A stretch of DNA of 64,000 bases, taken from positions 14,955,262 through 15,019,261 of the forward strand of contig OX421962.1 in the NCBI GenBank assembly GCA_949128115.1. The letters run 5' to 3'. The stretch comes from Anaspis maculata. Lineage: Eukaryota > Arthropoda > Insecta > Coleoptera > Scraptiidae. Shown one piece after another: positions 12,601 to 27,600 of the stretch (position 1 is the first letter of the stretch; each line of letters opens with the position of its first letter). Position numbers and translations under genes: made by a program. The notes beneath the pieces were generated by a model. That model ran no database searches. It was given only the letters and a program-made list of their open reading frames with translations, and had not been told where the DNA came from.

Positions 12601-15600
12601 GTTTAAACAGCACAAGACCCAGACCTCCTGCCCGGGAATTGAACCCGGGAGCTCCGCTTGCCGAGCGAACACGCAGCCCACTCGACTAGCGGGCCGTCTT
12701 TAAGCAATAGTATAGGGTATCTTTCGGCGGTAATATCGCCTATTTCCGCTTCGGTATCACCTTGCTGTGACACATTGATTTTGGTGAACTTTGAAGGGCC
12801 ATAACTTAATTTTTTCAAATAGCACCCCCTGTTTTTTATTTTGTATTCGTATCAAGCGTCTCATTTCACATCTTTTTTACCACCTATGCTTTTTCTTACG
12901 AGTTGATAGTTTGAAAAATAACTCGGTTTTTCTAAAAACTGGATACAAACTTCATCGATTAAACTTAGCGTGCAATGAGAATAGACTAATTCTGACAACC
13001 AATGTCAAAGTGACTTCTATTGTACGTCACTTTTAAGTTTTGACAAGAAATTATCAAGTGAAAATAAAGAATGCTACGGAAAGCCTCTCTAATTATTTCT
13101 TGCATATTTTCCCTGGTATTGACTTGAGCTTCATACACCAGATCGTAAACAAAGCCCTGAAAAAAAAATCGGGTTAGTCAAGTCAGATGACTTCGTAGGC
13201 CATGACACCGGAACAAGTAATCCACTTGAAAATCAAACTAATTCTAAATCTAAACTGCATCAACTAATTCTGACAACTAACGTCAATATGACTTCTATTG
13301 TACGTCACTTTGAAATTTTGACAAGAAATTATTATTTAAAAATTAAAAAACTCAAAATATCGGAACAAGGAACTAAACAATATTATTAATAATAATAATA
13401 AATTGACTTTATTGTACATTTCAGGGTAAAATACAAAAAAAAAGTACATTAGGGGCGGAGTCTAGCCTAGGGCTACTCTACTCAACCCCATATTATTTAT
13501 TGAGGTAGTGCAACAAATCAATAGTGATAACATTTACTACTACATTTGCAATCGTAAAAACTGTTCAAAATTAAAAAAAAATTTGTCAAAATTTGAAAGT
13601 GACGTACAATATAAGTCACTTTGACATTGGTTGTCAGAATTAGTTGATTTTCATTGCACGCTAAGTTTAATCGATGAAATTTGTGTCCAGTTTTTAGAAA
13701 AACCGAATTATTTTCCAAACTATCAACTTTTGAGTAAAAACATAGAAGGTAAAAAATATGTGAAATGAGACGCTTGATACGAATGAAAGATAAAAAGAAA
13801 AAAGTTATGACCTTTCAAAGTTTACCAAAATCAATGTGTCACAGCAAGGTTATACCTAAACGGAAATGGGCGATATTGCCGCCAAAAGATACCTTATGCT
13901 ATTGCTTACACATGAGCAAAGTCCCAACTTGATAACCTAAAAACCAAGTGCCTTGCGATTTATTTAGTAAGTGCCTACAAACGCAATAATTTTTAGAAAT
14001 TAATGACTTCTGAACGGTTGAAGTGAATTGCAAAAACTAAACGAATTTTTAATGCCTGATAAAAGGCAAATCCAAATATGCAAAAATATACATGGGGTGC
14101 TATTTGAAAAAGCTCGTTCAAAAACTGCTCTGCAAAAATGGGCCACCCTGTATAGAGCAAAATAATTTTACAAACTGCACTTTGACCTCCCGTTTGCAGT
14201 GCCGTTTGGTTCATTTCGATACCATCAATAGCGTAGGTGTAATTGAGCCCGCCCATATCAATGACTCACCCTGTATTTGTGAAGACAAAGAAACGGAAAA
14301 GAATTACAGAATTAAAAACTGAAGAGAATTTGAAGCATCAGTTTCTTTCTCCTGCTTCATCTCTTGATATACAGGGTGATTCACAACTTGTGACTTTCCT
14401 TTCACGGGTGAGCTCAGGATGTGCCAGGAAAACTATTTCTGAGGGAAAAAAGTTGAAAAAAAAATCCTGAAATATTGACTTATTTGAACTCAACATCCAA
14501 GAAAATTTTGAGGATCGCCGATGCAATGCCTCACGTGGATAATTCTAATCTGGTACTATGGAAACAACATACTCAATAATGGTTGATCGATAATAAGGTA
14601 TTATTGTCAAGAATGACGTTAGTTGACCATTATTATTACCTATTCAACTAAAATTTACAAGTAGCGGGTACAAATACAGTTAGATAGGTAACCCGAGTGG
14701 ATAATTGCGACCATCAACCAAACATAAGGGTCCTTACCTTATGTAATGGACAAAGAGACGAGGAAAGGGAGTAAGTCGAGGCATCATCAGTTGAGGTTGA
14801 CACTGACAAATTATTAATTTTAACCTCCGATTATTGCTAAAGGAGGAGTGTTTACATAGAAACGTTTTCGCTTATCGTTAAACTATTGTTGAATCGTATG
14901 TCTCATCAACAGATAGAAAAATAAATCCATTAGTCCCACATATGTTTGGCAAATTTTCATTATTTTTTTCCTCGTAAACCATATAGCTTTTTGAATTATT
15001 TTCAAGCACATGAAGTCAAGTTTTTGGGGCCTCATAACCCCTTGAAAGGAAAGTCATAAGTTGTGAATCACCCTGTAGTAGGTCGTCAATTAAATTGAAC
15101 TGCTAGCCATACAATAACCCATCAAGGGTTATCGGTTTGCTTCTCGGCCTATTCACATTGAATAGGGCGCCTACAGTTTAAATTGCTATTCACTGGAACC
15201 ACCAGTGAATAGCAATAGCCATCACTATTCCAGAGGAAACTTTCGAGGGCCGAAGTACTTAGAAGGTTCGCCCAGAACCTTGCCGATCTGAAAGATTTTG
15301 TTTGTTTTAGATATTCGAAACGATGATTCACGAAGACGCACGTCACACGAACATCTTTTTCGCACATTTCCACTATGGACGGACATTTTTGCGAGACATA
15401 AAAGTCGACACTTGACTCCATTTCCAACCTCCAACCTGTAATTTCACGTCAATACACTAATAGCGTTTTCGAGTCACTAGAATCGGACCAGATCAGTTCC
15501 AAAACCAAGAGATTCGATTAGTTCTCAAAAATTCCTGGGCAATCAGTGATAGCGATATTTCGAGCTGAATTAGCTCGGTTCTAGTGACTCGAAAACGCTG

Positions 15601-18600
15601 TAAAAGTATCGAGAGACAGGCATTAAAATTCAAAGAATGCGAAAAATGAATTTTCCTAATGAAATAACGCCGTTTCCTCGGCGAAAACCTAATGCCATCG
15701 CCTCAAAATAAGTGTGCAAATCAAAGCATCGACTCTTGGGCCTGCCCCAGCCAAATAGATGCGCCAAGCTCTGAAGAATTACCGGCCAAACAGAGCCAGA
15801 GGCACGTGGATTTACGTGTAAACAGTGTGAACCTCCAGATTACCTACTTGTATAAAATTGAATTTGAAAACCTTCGATTCACCACTCGCTTCTCTTAGGT
15901 AATTTTAATCCGTTTTCTTTTCAGTTTTGTCGACGGCCGGAGGAATTCGGTATCGCACAAACCGCAAGATGTCCCGCTCCACCTCGGTCGCACTTGCGCA
16001 CATGACACAGTCAATTTTTCAAAGAAACTTGTCCCGAACTAAGTAGAACTCATTACTGGTTTGTATTTTATGAGACACTTGAAAAAAAAAGAAGTCTTGC
16101 CACCGCCGGGTTCACCGGACTCTACTGTTTTCATCAAATCAGTGGAGTCAAACTATCTTGACCAAAGGTGGCAATGATGCCGTACATGCAGCCGCGTGGT
16201 TGGTGTAGACGGCAAATTTTGACATTTCAAGAGCACACTTGACCAAGATACTTTTTGATCTCACGGTATCATGCATCACTTCATCAGTACGGCGCTGGAG
16301 TGATCAAAAAACAAAAAATAGATGAAAAAAATTACCAATGGCTCCCTTCCAGAACGCCCGGAAGCCTTCCTCGGCGTAAATCTTCCTGGTGGCGTCCATG
16401 ATGCCCGTGTACGTGGTCTGTCCGGCTCTGGCGACGACCTGCAGCCTCGTCTTGATGACGTCGGCCGGGGTCAGGAGGGAGGCGGCCGGCACGCCGGCGA
16501 TGGCACCGGCCAGCAGCAAGGTCAGCGGGTGGTTGTAACCGTTCTCGTCCGCCAAACTGGCCTTGCAATGGGCGTAGGCGGGGAAATAGATGGCGCTGAA
16601 GGGCACGTCGCGCAACATACAGGCCCTGGCTCCCTTGTAGAGACCGAACAGGCCCAGCTCTTTGACGACGCTCCAGGCGCGCACCTTGGAACCGCTGGCG
16701 ATCTCGCCGGCGACCTGAAGGCGAATCTTGACTATTTCCAAAGGGTTGGTGAAGACGACTTGGCAACCGCCGGCCTGTGGAAATATTTCGATATATCAGC
16801 AAATAAACATGCATTGATAGAATCGTTAGTTGGAAAAAATTAAGCTGTGCTTTATGTACAGGGTGGTTCTGAATTATTGAAGTTGCCATAATTAGTAATA
16901 ATGTGCTGTTGCAACTGTTGCGACCATATCCTCTCGGACGTGGTTTTTTAAACCGGGAGATAGCGACAGATTTTCGGACGTGATTTTAGGCAGTATGCCT
17001 TCTAGAGGATATAATAAAATGCGTATTCTGATGATTTTGAAGGATAAATCAAAGAGTCATCCCGGGTCCTTCATGTATTAAAATTAGTTAACATTTGTTC
17101 AAAAAATGAGCGTTTTGATGTAATTTTACTCAAGCTGCCATGCGTACTGAAATAAAATTCAACGAAATAGCTACCTGCAAAATGATAGGCATACCTTTTG
17201 CGTGAGTCCAACAGGTTGGCACAGCCAGATGAATTTGCATTTAAAAATTATTTTTCCGCGATTCTGAACAGGCTCCCATTGATTAATTAAGATTAATCGT
17301 TATACTATGCAACGGCTAAAATAAAAAAGAAGGTACCGTTTGCGCATGTCTAAGTACACTTTATATTTAAATGACGGAAAATTATTCAATAAAGTGTGCA
17401 GAATATTTTCAATATAAAGTGTACTTGGACATGCGCAAACGGTATGCCTTTTTTATTTCAGCCGTTGCATAGTATAACAATTAATAACTCTCAATGGCAG
17501 CCTGTTCAGAATTGCGGAAAAATAATTTTTAAATGCAAATTCATCTGGCTGTGCCAACCTGTTGGACTCAAGCAAAAGGTATCCCTATCATTTTGCAGGT
17601 AGCTTTTTCGTTGAATTTTATTTTAGTACGCATGGCAGCTTGAGTAAATTTACATCAAAAGGATTTTGCGAACAAATGTTGACTAATTTTAATACATGAA
17701 GGACCCAGGATGACTCTTTGATTTCCCCTACAATATCATCGGAATACGCAATTTATGATGCCCTCCAAAAGGCATACTGCCTAAAATCACGTCAGAAAAT
17801 CTGTTGCTATCTCTCGGTCTATTTGTTCATTGCACAAAAGCGACATAGCTTTAGAATTGTTTAAGCTAATATTACTATGACACAGAAAGTAGGTAGGTAC
17901 TTACAGCTCCACCAGCCATAATTTCACCCCACAGGGGAATGTTGCCGTTCTTGTCGTATAGTTTATCGCGAACGAAGTCGTTTACCTGTAAAACAAAAGC
18001 AAAAATTTGTATATAAAATTACTGTTCCTTCGGTGGATTCTGGATTTATTGAGGGGAGTTGATGGAACATTGTTCTGGAAAGTGGGCCTCGCAATTGGGT
18101 CCATTGTACCCCTTCCCAGACCAGCTGGACTCACCCAGCCACAATGTGGTGCCTGGATGTTTGACGGTAGGTCCATCCAAGCACTGGGACCGACAAGCGC
18201 ACGGTTAACTTCAACTCTGTCTTCAACCCCTGACGCAGGTGTAAATGTCTGATACATCCCACTCGCACACAAACTTCACACACTCGCACTCACACACAAA
18301 GTTCCCTTGAGGAACTTCAAGTGAGGCTTACTCTTTTCCCAGTACAGCTAGTGCTTTGTTGATGTAAGTGGTTTGTGTTATTTTGTCAAGTGTAATTTTT
18401 TCTGCTGTTGCTAAAATGGTGAAATAAATTTATTTATTTATTATCATTTATTTATCCACGCCCTGCGATTGTACATTTTCGACTTCGTCCGTCTTCCTGA
18501 GTGCGCCGTCAGTTTTCCTCTACACATGGCCATACTACCGGTTGCAGGCGTGATGTACTCAGGGGGTTTGTACAATTGTACATGGCCCCCCGAGAAGGAA

Positions 18601-21600
18601 TTTCTTACCCACCGGCGGTCACCCATCCAACTCATGACCGCGCTGAGCGTTGCTGAAGTCGAGTTATCACCCGACTGGAGCGGTATACTACACACTATGC
18701 CTTCCTGTTCTTAGGTGCAAATAATATAAAATTTAATGAGTTGAAATAACTCAATAATACAGCGTTCGGCAACAGGATTGAACGGTTTTAAAAAAAGCTG
18801 CTATGGAAACTGATATACGTCAAATAGTAACAGGCTTGTACTTTATTGCTGAAGGTTTTGTGTACAGGGTGGTTCATTCTCAACGGATTTCACATTTTAT
18901 TCGAAAGTCTTTCATGTCAGATCAACCAGATTTCCAGGATATGCTTTATTAGTCACGTTCTTTAAGGAAAATAGGGCGTCACAAAAACAGGGTGATCCAA
19001 AAAGCCGGGAAGCATATTAAACTTGTCGGAAGTACACTTTTTCACATTTTGAATCACTTGATATTTAATTGAAACGGACTTAAATTCAGAAAAGATGTGG
19101 TCTACAAAGCATATCTTAAAAATTTAACTGGTCCATGATGAAGATTATCGCCCACATACCCAATTTAGCCAATCGGAACAACCCAATAAGACCCACGTGA
19201 CTCAGTTTAAGCTATCGATTATTTGATACTAGCAAGTGAAAAGAGCACACTAGGTGCTAGCACCTATACATATTCTACAATGATAAATTGAAACTACCAT
19301 TTCTAGTACTAGTGGTCTATTTGGGAGATGATCAGCAAAATGTAGCTCGTGCTATGTGTATTATTCGAATTGAACGTTTAAATTTCCTCAAAAAAAAAAC
19401 GTGAAATCCGTGGTGATGGTGAATAAATCATCCTGTACAATAGCAAACTAGCTGGTCAATCAACGGATCTTCGCTGTAAGATGCTTTATTCTGACTCAGT
19501 CCATCCTGCAGATGCAGAGACGCTTTAGCCACGAATTTGCCGGTGCGTGCTGAGGTTCAATCAAGAAATGCCATTTTGAGATGGGTAAGGTGAAGTGGTA
19601 GGTATGGATTTGACAGTAATTCAACAATAAACTAACCCACTTCACATCACCCTGTATATGTTTGTCAATTCTAGCAAAAACGCGACTTCAATTATGGATT
19701 TCAAAGAATGATAAAAGAGATCATTTATCAAGTACCCACCCTCTAAAAATAAATACGTCCAGCACATTCATTTCGATGATTATTATTATTATTATAGGTA
19801 GTAAATCAGTGACTATGTATAAATCATCCAAAAAATCGTAAATTAAATCACGTAAGTTGATATGTAAATGTTATCGTCATAGTAGTGCCACTTATAGAAG
19901 CGATAGCGAAAGCTCATTAAAATCCTTAGCATGTAGATAGCAGCATCATGTCAATACGCTCCAATTACGATAAAAATCGTGAATATTTCAGCCCATAATA
20001 TCCAAAATCCCAAAATAATCGCATCATCATAGAATTAATCTGAATCTGGATCCATGCTATCGCGTGTTCAATAAAAGAAAATTAGGGCTGGCTTTAGTGT
20101 CAAAAAATTGAGTCAAAAGCTGCTTTCTTTCGGTCAGGATCACGGATCATGATTCGGAAATCCGCTGACTGGATTGGTTGGATTGGTTGCACGTGACACA
20201 GCCAACCAACCGAACCCTGTGAGCGGATTTCCGGATCATGATCCGTGATCCTGACCGAAAGAAAGCGGCTATCATCTCCAATCGATGAAAATTGTGTTTC
20301 CAAAGCCAACTCTATTTTTTTTTTTTGTTGGTCGCACTGTAGAAATCTCAGTTAAAGAAATTTCCCTGAATTTCTAGGGGACTTTTCTTAGTTGCCACTG
20401 GCAAAAACATAATAAATAACTAGATAATTGAGATAAAGTCAGCTAAGGTTACAGATAGAAAGTTTTCTGAAGAAGTGATCGTTTTTATTGGAATTAGGTA
20501 GTGAAGAATTGCCATTTACACATCATACGCTACATGTATTGGTGAGTTTGAATAGAATCCTTTTTTTTTTCTGCATCAACTACTTGGATGTTAGGTTTTC
20601 TCGTGTCATCCCTCTTCCCGGGGCATCACCGCACGGTAGTAGATGCCCCAGTACTGAGGAACGCGTGAAAAAGTCCATCTGGTCCAGTGCGGATTTGAAC
20701 CCGGGACCTCCACATTTGAAACCGGGGCCGAGCTCACCGTTCTACCGACTGGGTTTTGTTTCTCTTGTCCCGACCGTAGTTACGATCGCAAAAAAAAAGA
20801 TATCACAACCAAACTTACTGTGAGTTTGATGGCCTTTTCTGGAGCAACACCGATGACTTGCGGCAACAAGCCGCGGTACAAACCGCCAAAGCCTTCGTGC
20901 CTCACCACCTTTTTGAAACAATCGAGGCTATTTCTGTACATCAATTCGCCGATAAAGGAGCCGGTTCTTTGGTTCTGCATCCTGGTTTTGACCAGATCGA
21001 TCGGGTACACGGCCGTGGCACCGACAGCTGCAAAATTGTACAGTTTTAGGTATCATTTTGCCGACGCAAATTCGAGAGAACATCCTGGTAATAATACGTA
21101 CCGCCGGCGACTGCACCCAGAGTGAAACGATATGTGCTTTCCAGGATTTGCATCAAAACGCCACGGTCTTCTGGACTCTACAAGAAAAAAAAATACATGT
21201 TATTTTAGCAAGATGCAGTTTGCGGTATTTCAACACTGGAATGGTCCCTTTGGATATTTGAAGAAGTTCGCAGATTCGCGGGAAGCCACAAAGTCTAAAG
21301 GTCTAAGAAGGGTGTTAGGACTAGAATTCAAAGAAGGGTGTGTTAGAACTTGGTGCTAGAAAAGTGACCCTATGCTCCTTAAGGCTGTCATTTCTATCAC
21401 AAGGACAGACTGCGGACTACCGGCAGTGCGAAAGAGATACAACTTTTCTGTCGAGTCCCTTGGCTAAACCTGTTCCCCCCCAAAAAAAAATTATAGGCAC
21501 TTATTCGAAAGCTGGCAAGGAAATAGGAGTATTTTTTCGGACAATAACAGCAGACAGGTTTAGCTGACGGTCACGGCAGAAGAAGAAATACTAGGAAATG

Positions 21601-24600
21601 ACGTCCTTAATTGGTATATAGCGCCACTATATGTGCAGCTCAAAATGAACCAAGGAAAGGAGAGACTAGTGTCGTCCTCGTTCAGAAGACCCAGGTTTGA
21701 TTCCCGGACGAGGCCTGACACTTTTCTCTGCTATCAGTGCTATCAGCTTGAACCTTTCATGCCCCAAGGAGTATAATTGGTGTACATAACTACTTTTAAC
21801 TACTATCCTGCTCCTCTCCTGCTTGCGAATCGAAAATGTTTTAGGATTCCTTTTGCAATATTAAATTCTGAGACACTTGGTTCGATTTGATTAAAAAAAA
21901 AACTTACAGAAACGGCATGGATTTCGGCCAGACGTCTCGTGATCTGCTTGTAGTATTGTTCAGGAGCTAGGGCGTTCAAGTTGCTGTAGACAATCCGTCT
22001 GAAAATCACACCAAATTTCAATTTTTTCTCAATTCTCTGCCTCTAAGAAGAACAGAACAAACCGGTTCCACAAGCCGCTGTCGTCGTGATACATATGACT
22101 GCTGTCCACGGCGCAGCACAACACAATTTTTTCAAATATGAGTTTACATTGAAACATGCATCTTCAAAAAATTCTCCAAAAACTACAGAAGTACTTACAA
22201 AATATACTCTTTGGTTATGTACCAGATAGGCCATTAAAGCGATGAAAATTGAAAATCGTACGGCAACTTTACGTGAAAAAATCTAAATGAGGAACTCACC
22301 CGGTTTGGTGCAGAATGTCGCAAAGTTGAAAGAGGATTTCGACTTCCAACGGCGTCATCTGGGACATGGCCTGGGCAGAATGCATGAATTCTTCCTTGGT
22401 CACTTCTTGCGTGCGATGGCCGTTGGTGACGTTGAGGTAGATGCGTTTGACCAGCTCCATGTTGTTGAGGAGGGAATTGAATGCAATGAAATAAGGAAAG
22501 CTCACCCTGCGACCGCTGTGAGATGCTTGTGCTGCCTGGAAGCATTCATTATCGTATTCTCTGTTGTCCAACCCATATTTCAACAGTAATAAAAGATTTG
22601 CAGTTCCGGAATTGTTATACAAGGCAAATTGGAAAAGGAGCTTAGTGTTTTTTTTTGTCCATCCCGTACTTTGGTTCACCAACAGAAAATTACGTGAGCA
22701 CGAAACGCTGCTTCCCACGTACTGATCACACTATTAATACTCTTTCTGTTAGTGAACCAATGCAAAAAGGCGGCAACAAAAATTCTATGAGGACAGAAAT
22801 CGGCCCAGATCAGATAACTGTTCGCAAATATCGATCGGCTTTCAGACGGGTAATTCCAGAGGTATGTGTCCAACCAGTCTGTCGATCGGTTTTGACGACC
22901 ATGGGGGTTCGGTTAAAACTTGAATACTGCGGTATGTACTGAGTCTCTTGCTCTTACCTCGACCAGATGCGACTGAACTTGCTTGGTTAGCAAGTGGCTC
23001 TTAATGTTCAGCATGATTTCCTGAAAATCCAAAATAGATATGAAACCTGTCCCGTTTTTATCTGCTCTGCGGAAACCTTCAATGGCATATTCTTCGTGGA
23101 AATCGTGCAGGAACTGACTGAACTCGCCGTAGGGAACCAGCCGGCTCTTGTCCTTGCCGAAGTACAATTGGATGAACGGCGATTCCATGTTGAACGGGAT
23201 GCGTTTGTGCAGTTCGGTTTTCTTCATCACCTCAGCGAACTCCTCTGTAAAAATAAAGTCATATTTGTAGCAACTATGTTACACAACTCATGTCTAAAAT
23301 CGAAAAATTGTCAAATCGGCCACCCTGTTTTTGATTATGGGAATCGACCCCACTTTTCATCCTGATTATAAATAGATATCACACTTGATAGGTTAATCCA
23401 CGAAACACTTGTGAAAAATTAATATTTGAAAATTAACGAAAGGTGATTTTTTTCGGAAGTAACAGTGAATTTTCCATCATTTTGGCAAAATAAATATGAT
23501 TACTGTTTTGAAGTTTTATCTCACTCAACTCAAAAAAGTCGAAAAAAAAATCGATATTTTTTAAAATTTTGGCAGTTTTTTTCCAACCTTAATAGTTGCA
23601 GCGGTACGCTTTTTGATTCTGCATTTTGTGATACTGCAATGAAATTTGGCATATGGAAACTACATAAAATTTCAAGTGATTTGACCCGCAGCACTCAAAA
23701 ATTTGTCCATTAGGGGGCGACTGGGGGCCCCTCAAAATTTCAAGATGCCTGAATTTTTCCCATGCGCCATTCAGTACCGCCCCATCTACCGTACAGAACC
23801 TAAACAACTTTGTTCTTGACTATCATAACATTTTTCGTCATGTCAATTCCATTCTTCTTATAGAAAAAAAAAAATTTCTTTGCCTGGTCAACAAATTGAA
23901 AAATAATTTTTCTTTGGACCACCAATAGATTGTTGAGTAGTTTTTGTGCGATCATCGATGAATCCGCATCCCCTTGATTCATTTATGAAAAGAAAACTTT
24001 TGCAGTGCTATTTTTCAACAAAGGAGTGACTTCAACTTACCATTATTTTCAACATTACCTTTTTTAATGTTTTACCTCGGTAAGTATGATTATTGTTATA
24101 CTAATATACAGCTTGAAGTTCTCTTCAACGATGTGGATGATGAAACTGCCTCAGATTCCACCTGGAAGCCGTACATAATAATTTTTCTGCAAGGCCGTCA
24201 AATTTGGCATTTTTGATTTTCTAGCGGGAGCGGCTAAAATGTCAATACACACCACTCCGCCCAAGAGCACCGGTTTGCTCTAGCGGAAAACGATATTCAC
24301 GCCTAACAATTTTGCATTTTGTGATACTGAAATGAGAGTTAGTGAGAAAGTACCGCAACCGGTGCTCTTGGGCGAAGTGGTGTGTATTGACATTTTGGCC
24401 GCTCCCGGTAGAAAATCAAAAATGCCAAATTTGACGGCCTTGCAGAAAAATTAATATGCACGGCTTCCAGGTGGAATCTGAGGCCGTTTCATCATCCAAA
24501 CCATTTAAGAAAACTTCAAGCTATATATTAGTACAATAATAATCATATTTTTTGGGATAAAACATTGAAATAGGTCATGTTGAAAATAATGATAAGTTGA

Positions 24601-27600
24601 GGTCACCCCTTCGTCAAAGAATAGAACAGCAAAACTTTTGTTTTCATAAATGAATCAAGGGGATGCGGATTTATCGATGAACACACAAAAACGACTCAAC
24701 AATCTATTTGTGGTCTAAAAAAATATATATTTCTCGACTTGTTGACCAGACAAAAAAATAATTTTTTTCTGTAAGAAGAATGGAATTGACATGACGAAAA
24801 ATGTTATGATGGTCAAGAACAAAGTTGTTTAGGTCCTGTACGGTAGATAGGGCGGTACTGAATGGTGCATGGTAAAAACACTGACATCTTGAAATTTGGA
24901 GGGGCTCCCAGTCGCCCCCTAATGGACAAATTTTCGAGTGCTGCGGGTCAAATCACTTGAAATTCTACGTAGTTGGCATATGCCAAATTTCATTGCAGTA
25001 TCACAAAATGCAGAATCAGGGTCATTTTGCTAGCGTACCGCTGCAACTATAACACATTTTTTCACATGTGTTTCTTTGACCAACCTCTCAAGTGTGAAAT
25101 ATATTTATAATCAGCAAAAAATCGGAATCGATAATAATATACAGGTGTCCAATTTGAGAAAAATTCTCAATATTTAACCACGGGTTCCACCAAAAAATTT
25201 AAGAGTGGTTTAAGCTAAACCGAGTTTTAACGGATTTTTTTCTGGTCAATGCTGGTAGATTCATTATGGAAAATACGTTAAATCGCAAGTATACGACCCT
25301 TTCGTGATTTACTTAGCATGAAACCTGAATTTACATTGATCATTTGGCCAAAATCCATCAAAAGAAATCTTGAGTTAGCTATCAGCTGGTTAAATATTTT
25401 GGTGGAACCCACGGTAAGTGTACGATATACCCACCACAGAAAATTTCAGTGGACAGGTTCGGAGCCTACGGAAAAAATCGCGTAAGAATCACTTTTTCTT
25501 TTTAAAATTATGCTCAAGGCGAAGTCTCCAAAACGGGGTACAATTTATACGTGAACACCCCGTATGTTCAGCCACTGATAATTACATTATCAATATTGAC
25601 TAGAAACACTCCTGCTCGGAACGAAATCAATAATATCGATCTCTAATATCGATTCTCTATGTCCTCAAGCGGCATTTTTTTAAATATTTGATTCAAGGGC
25701 CATTATTACCCCTTTCAAAGAAAAATTCAAAAAATTTTTGCGTAGGGGAAGATAAGCCCAGATATCATAATATTGTATAGAGTACTTTTCTTGGTGTATC
25801 ATGGAAATTTGGTTTAAATCGACCAAACTGTCATCAAACATCCAGGCACCAGGATGTGCCAGGTGGAACAATGTTTCATCAACTCTCCCCCCCTCAATAA
25901 ATCCAGATCAAATCCAATCCCTCCTCATTTTTTATCAGCTATCCACTGGCGAAATAATTGGATCGCTATGTCTTCGGGTGTTGTTTGAAAGTGGTTCCTG
26001 GAGGCTTCTTTTTATTTGGAGGCGGCGACAAATGAAAGGTAGCCTAAATCTCCTCATTTCTAGTAAGTTATCATCAGCAGAACAATGAGATGGCTAGGTC
26101 TTTGAAATTATTAAGAATGCTTCTAGCTATTTTTGTTTGGGGGGCGGAAGCTGAACGCGGCGACAAATCAAAAGTAACTTTTTTATTTTCATTTTTAGTC
26201 AGCTATCCATCAGCGGAAAAAAAGATCAATATGTCCTTAGATTTTTGTTTAGAAGCGGTTGTTGAGGGCGGATTTTTGGTTTAGGACATGAAAAAGTAGC
26301 CAATCCTGCCAAATTGTGACTTGTGAGTTATCTATCTATCAGCGGCAGAATTAGATCGCCCTATATCTCCTGGTTTGGAAGAAGTTGCTTTTTACCGCAT
26401 TTTTGTTATCTTGACGCAGCGCATGGGGGCGGTGGGGTGGTGGCAAAGTAAAAGTAGCCTATTACTCCTTATTTTCAGTCAGCTATCAATCAGCAAAACA
26501 ATTATATCGATATCTCTCCAGGTTTATGAGGCTTTGCTGTTTTATTTCAAGTTGCTTGGGGTTGATGGCGGTTTTATTTGTGTCGGCAGTTTTATTCATG
26601 TCGGCGGCGCATGGTGAAAATGAAATGTGGCCTAGGTTCACCGTGAAGGTGGCAGCTATGTATTATCCAAAGAATTAGAACATGAGAGTGTTACGTGTGG
26701 GAGAAATAGAAATATTTATGTTATTTCGTGTTGATCGGGGGCGGTTTTCTCTATGTTGGCGGCGCAATATGGAAATTCAATATAGCCTAGACCGGCTTTG
26801 GGAGTGGTAGCTATATATTAGCCAAAAAATTAAAACGCTAGGGAGCCTGGTTCAAGGGGAGTTTCAATTACGAACACCACCGGATGAACGGACCAAACGG
26901 CTGCAATAGTGATTTTTCAGAGGATTTTTGCAAATGAGAAAATGCGCTAAAAACTAGAATCCTAAAGGAGGAAAAGTCTACCGCCCTACGGCAGGATGAA
27001 CGATGCTAAAGAAGTTCTAATTAACCAGACAGCAGTAAGTTTCAAGTTTTATTGAAATCAAGTGACTTGTGGAAACCTCAAAGTCACGTATAAATATTAT
27101 ACAAGACACGAGTATGTTTTAAAACCAACGAAATCGGTTGATTGAGGGAAAAGTTCAATATTGCGGGCCAAGACGGCGGCCCAACCATGAAATCCAATCT
27201 GCCCATTTGCCCCCCCCCTTGAAGACCTAAGCTATCCATCGGATAAAGTTCTAGGGCTCTAGCTTCAATTTCCGAGAGGGAGTACAACTTCTTAATTTCT
27301 ACACGGAGAGACGACGAACAGACAAACAAATAGACAAACAGACATACAAACCGGCCATATATGCATTATTTTCTTACCAAAAAGGCGCCAAGGAACACAC
27401 GCCCGTACGGATTTTCAATTTGCAGGGGGGTATGCGCCGAGCCGTAGCTTTGCGGCGTTTTCAAAAATTCGTAACTATTGACCCGGGAGTCGTATCAAAG
27501 TGGAGTTTTTGTCAAAAGAAAGTTCAAATTCTGTTCCAAATATACAGGTGTTCCATGAAGTAACCGACATAGTTCAAGGGTAGATGTACTTTCTCAAGGC

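Larger units (their letters stand above)
12108..14275. mobile_element. 2.2-kb foldback element (TA-CAGGGTGAGTC ends)
   Basis: Left end TACAGGGTGAGTCATTGATA is matched by its inverse at 14,252-14,275. The arms remain alignable over several hundred bases (for example TAAACTTAGCGTGCAATGA in both orientations), giving arms of about 750-950 bp around a centre near 13,300. There is no transposase ORF. The left arm is interrupted by a SINE. Confidence 0.93.

Noticed and set aside
12603..12698. Possible functional tRNA gene on the minus strand
   Set aside because: It has A- and B-box-like segments but no clean acceptor stem, continues into a SINE body and is bounded by a target duplication.
16322..16889. 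Long plus-strand and alternative minus-strand reading frames over 16.3-16.9 kb
   Set aside because: They overlap aralar1 exon 9 in other frames and exist because that exon is GC-rich.
18599..18695. Possible 5S rRNA gene
   Set aside because: Only the internal part of 5S is recognisable, it is diverged, and it is fused to a repeat body with an A-rich tail.
22287..22589. Plus-strand frame of 100 residues
   Set aside because: Antisense shadow of aralar1 exon 4.
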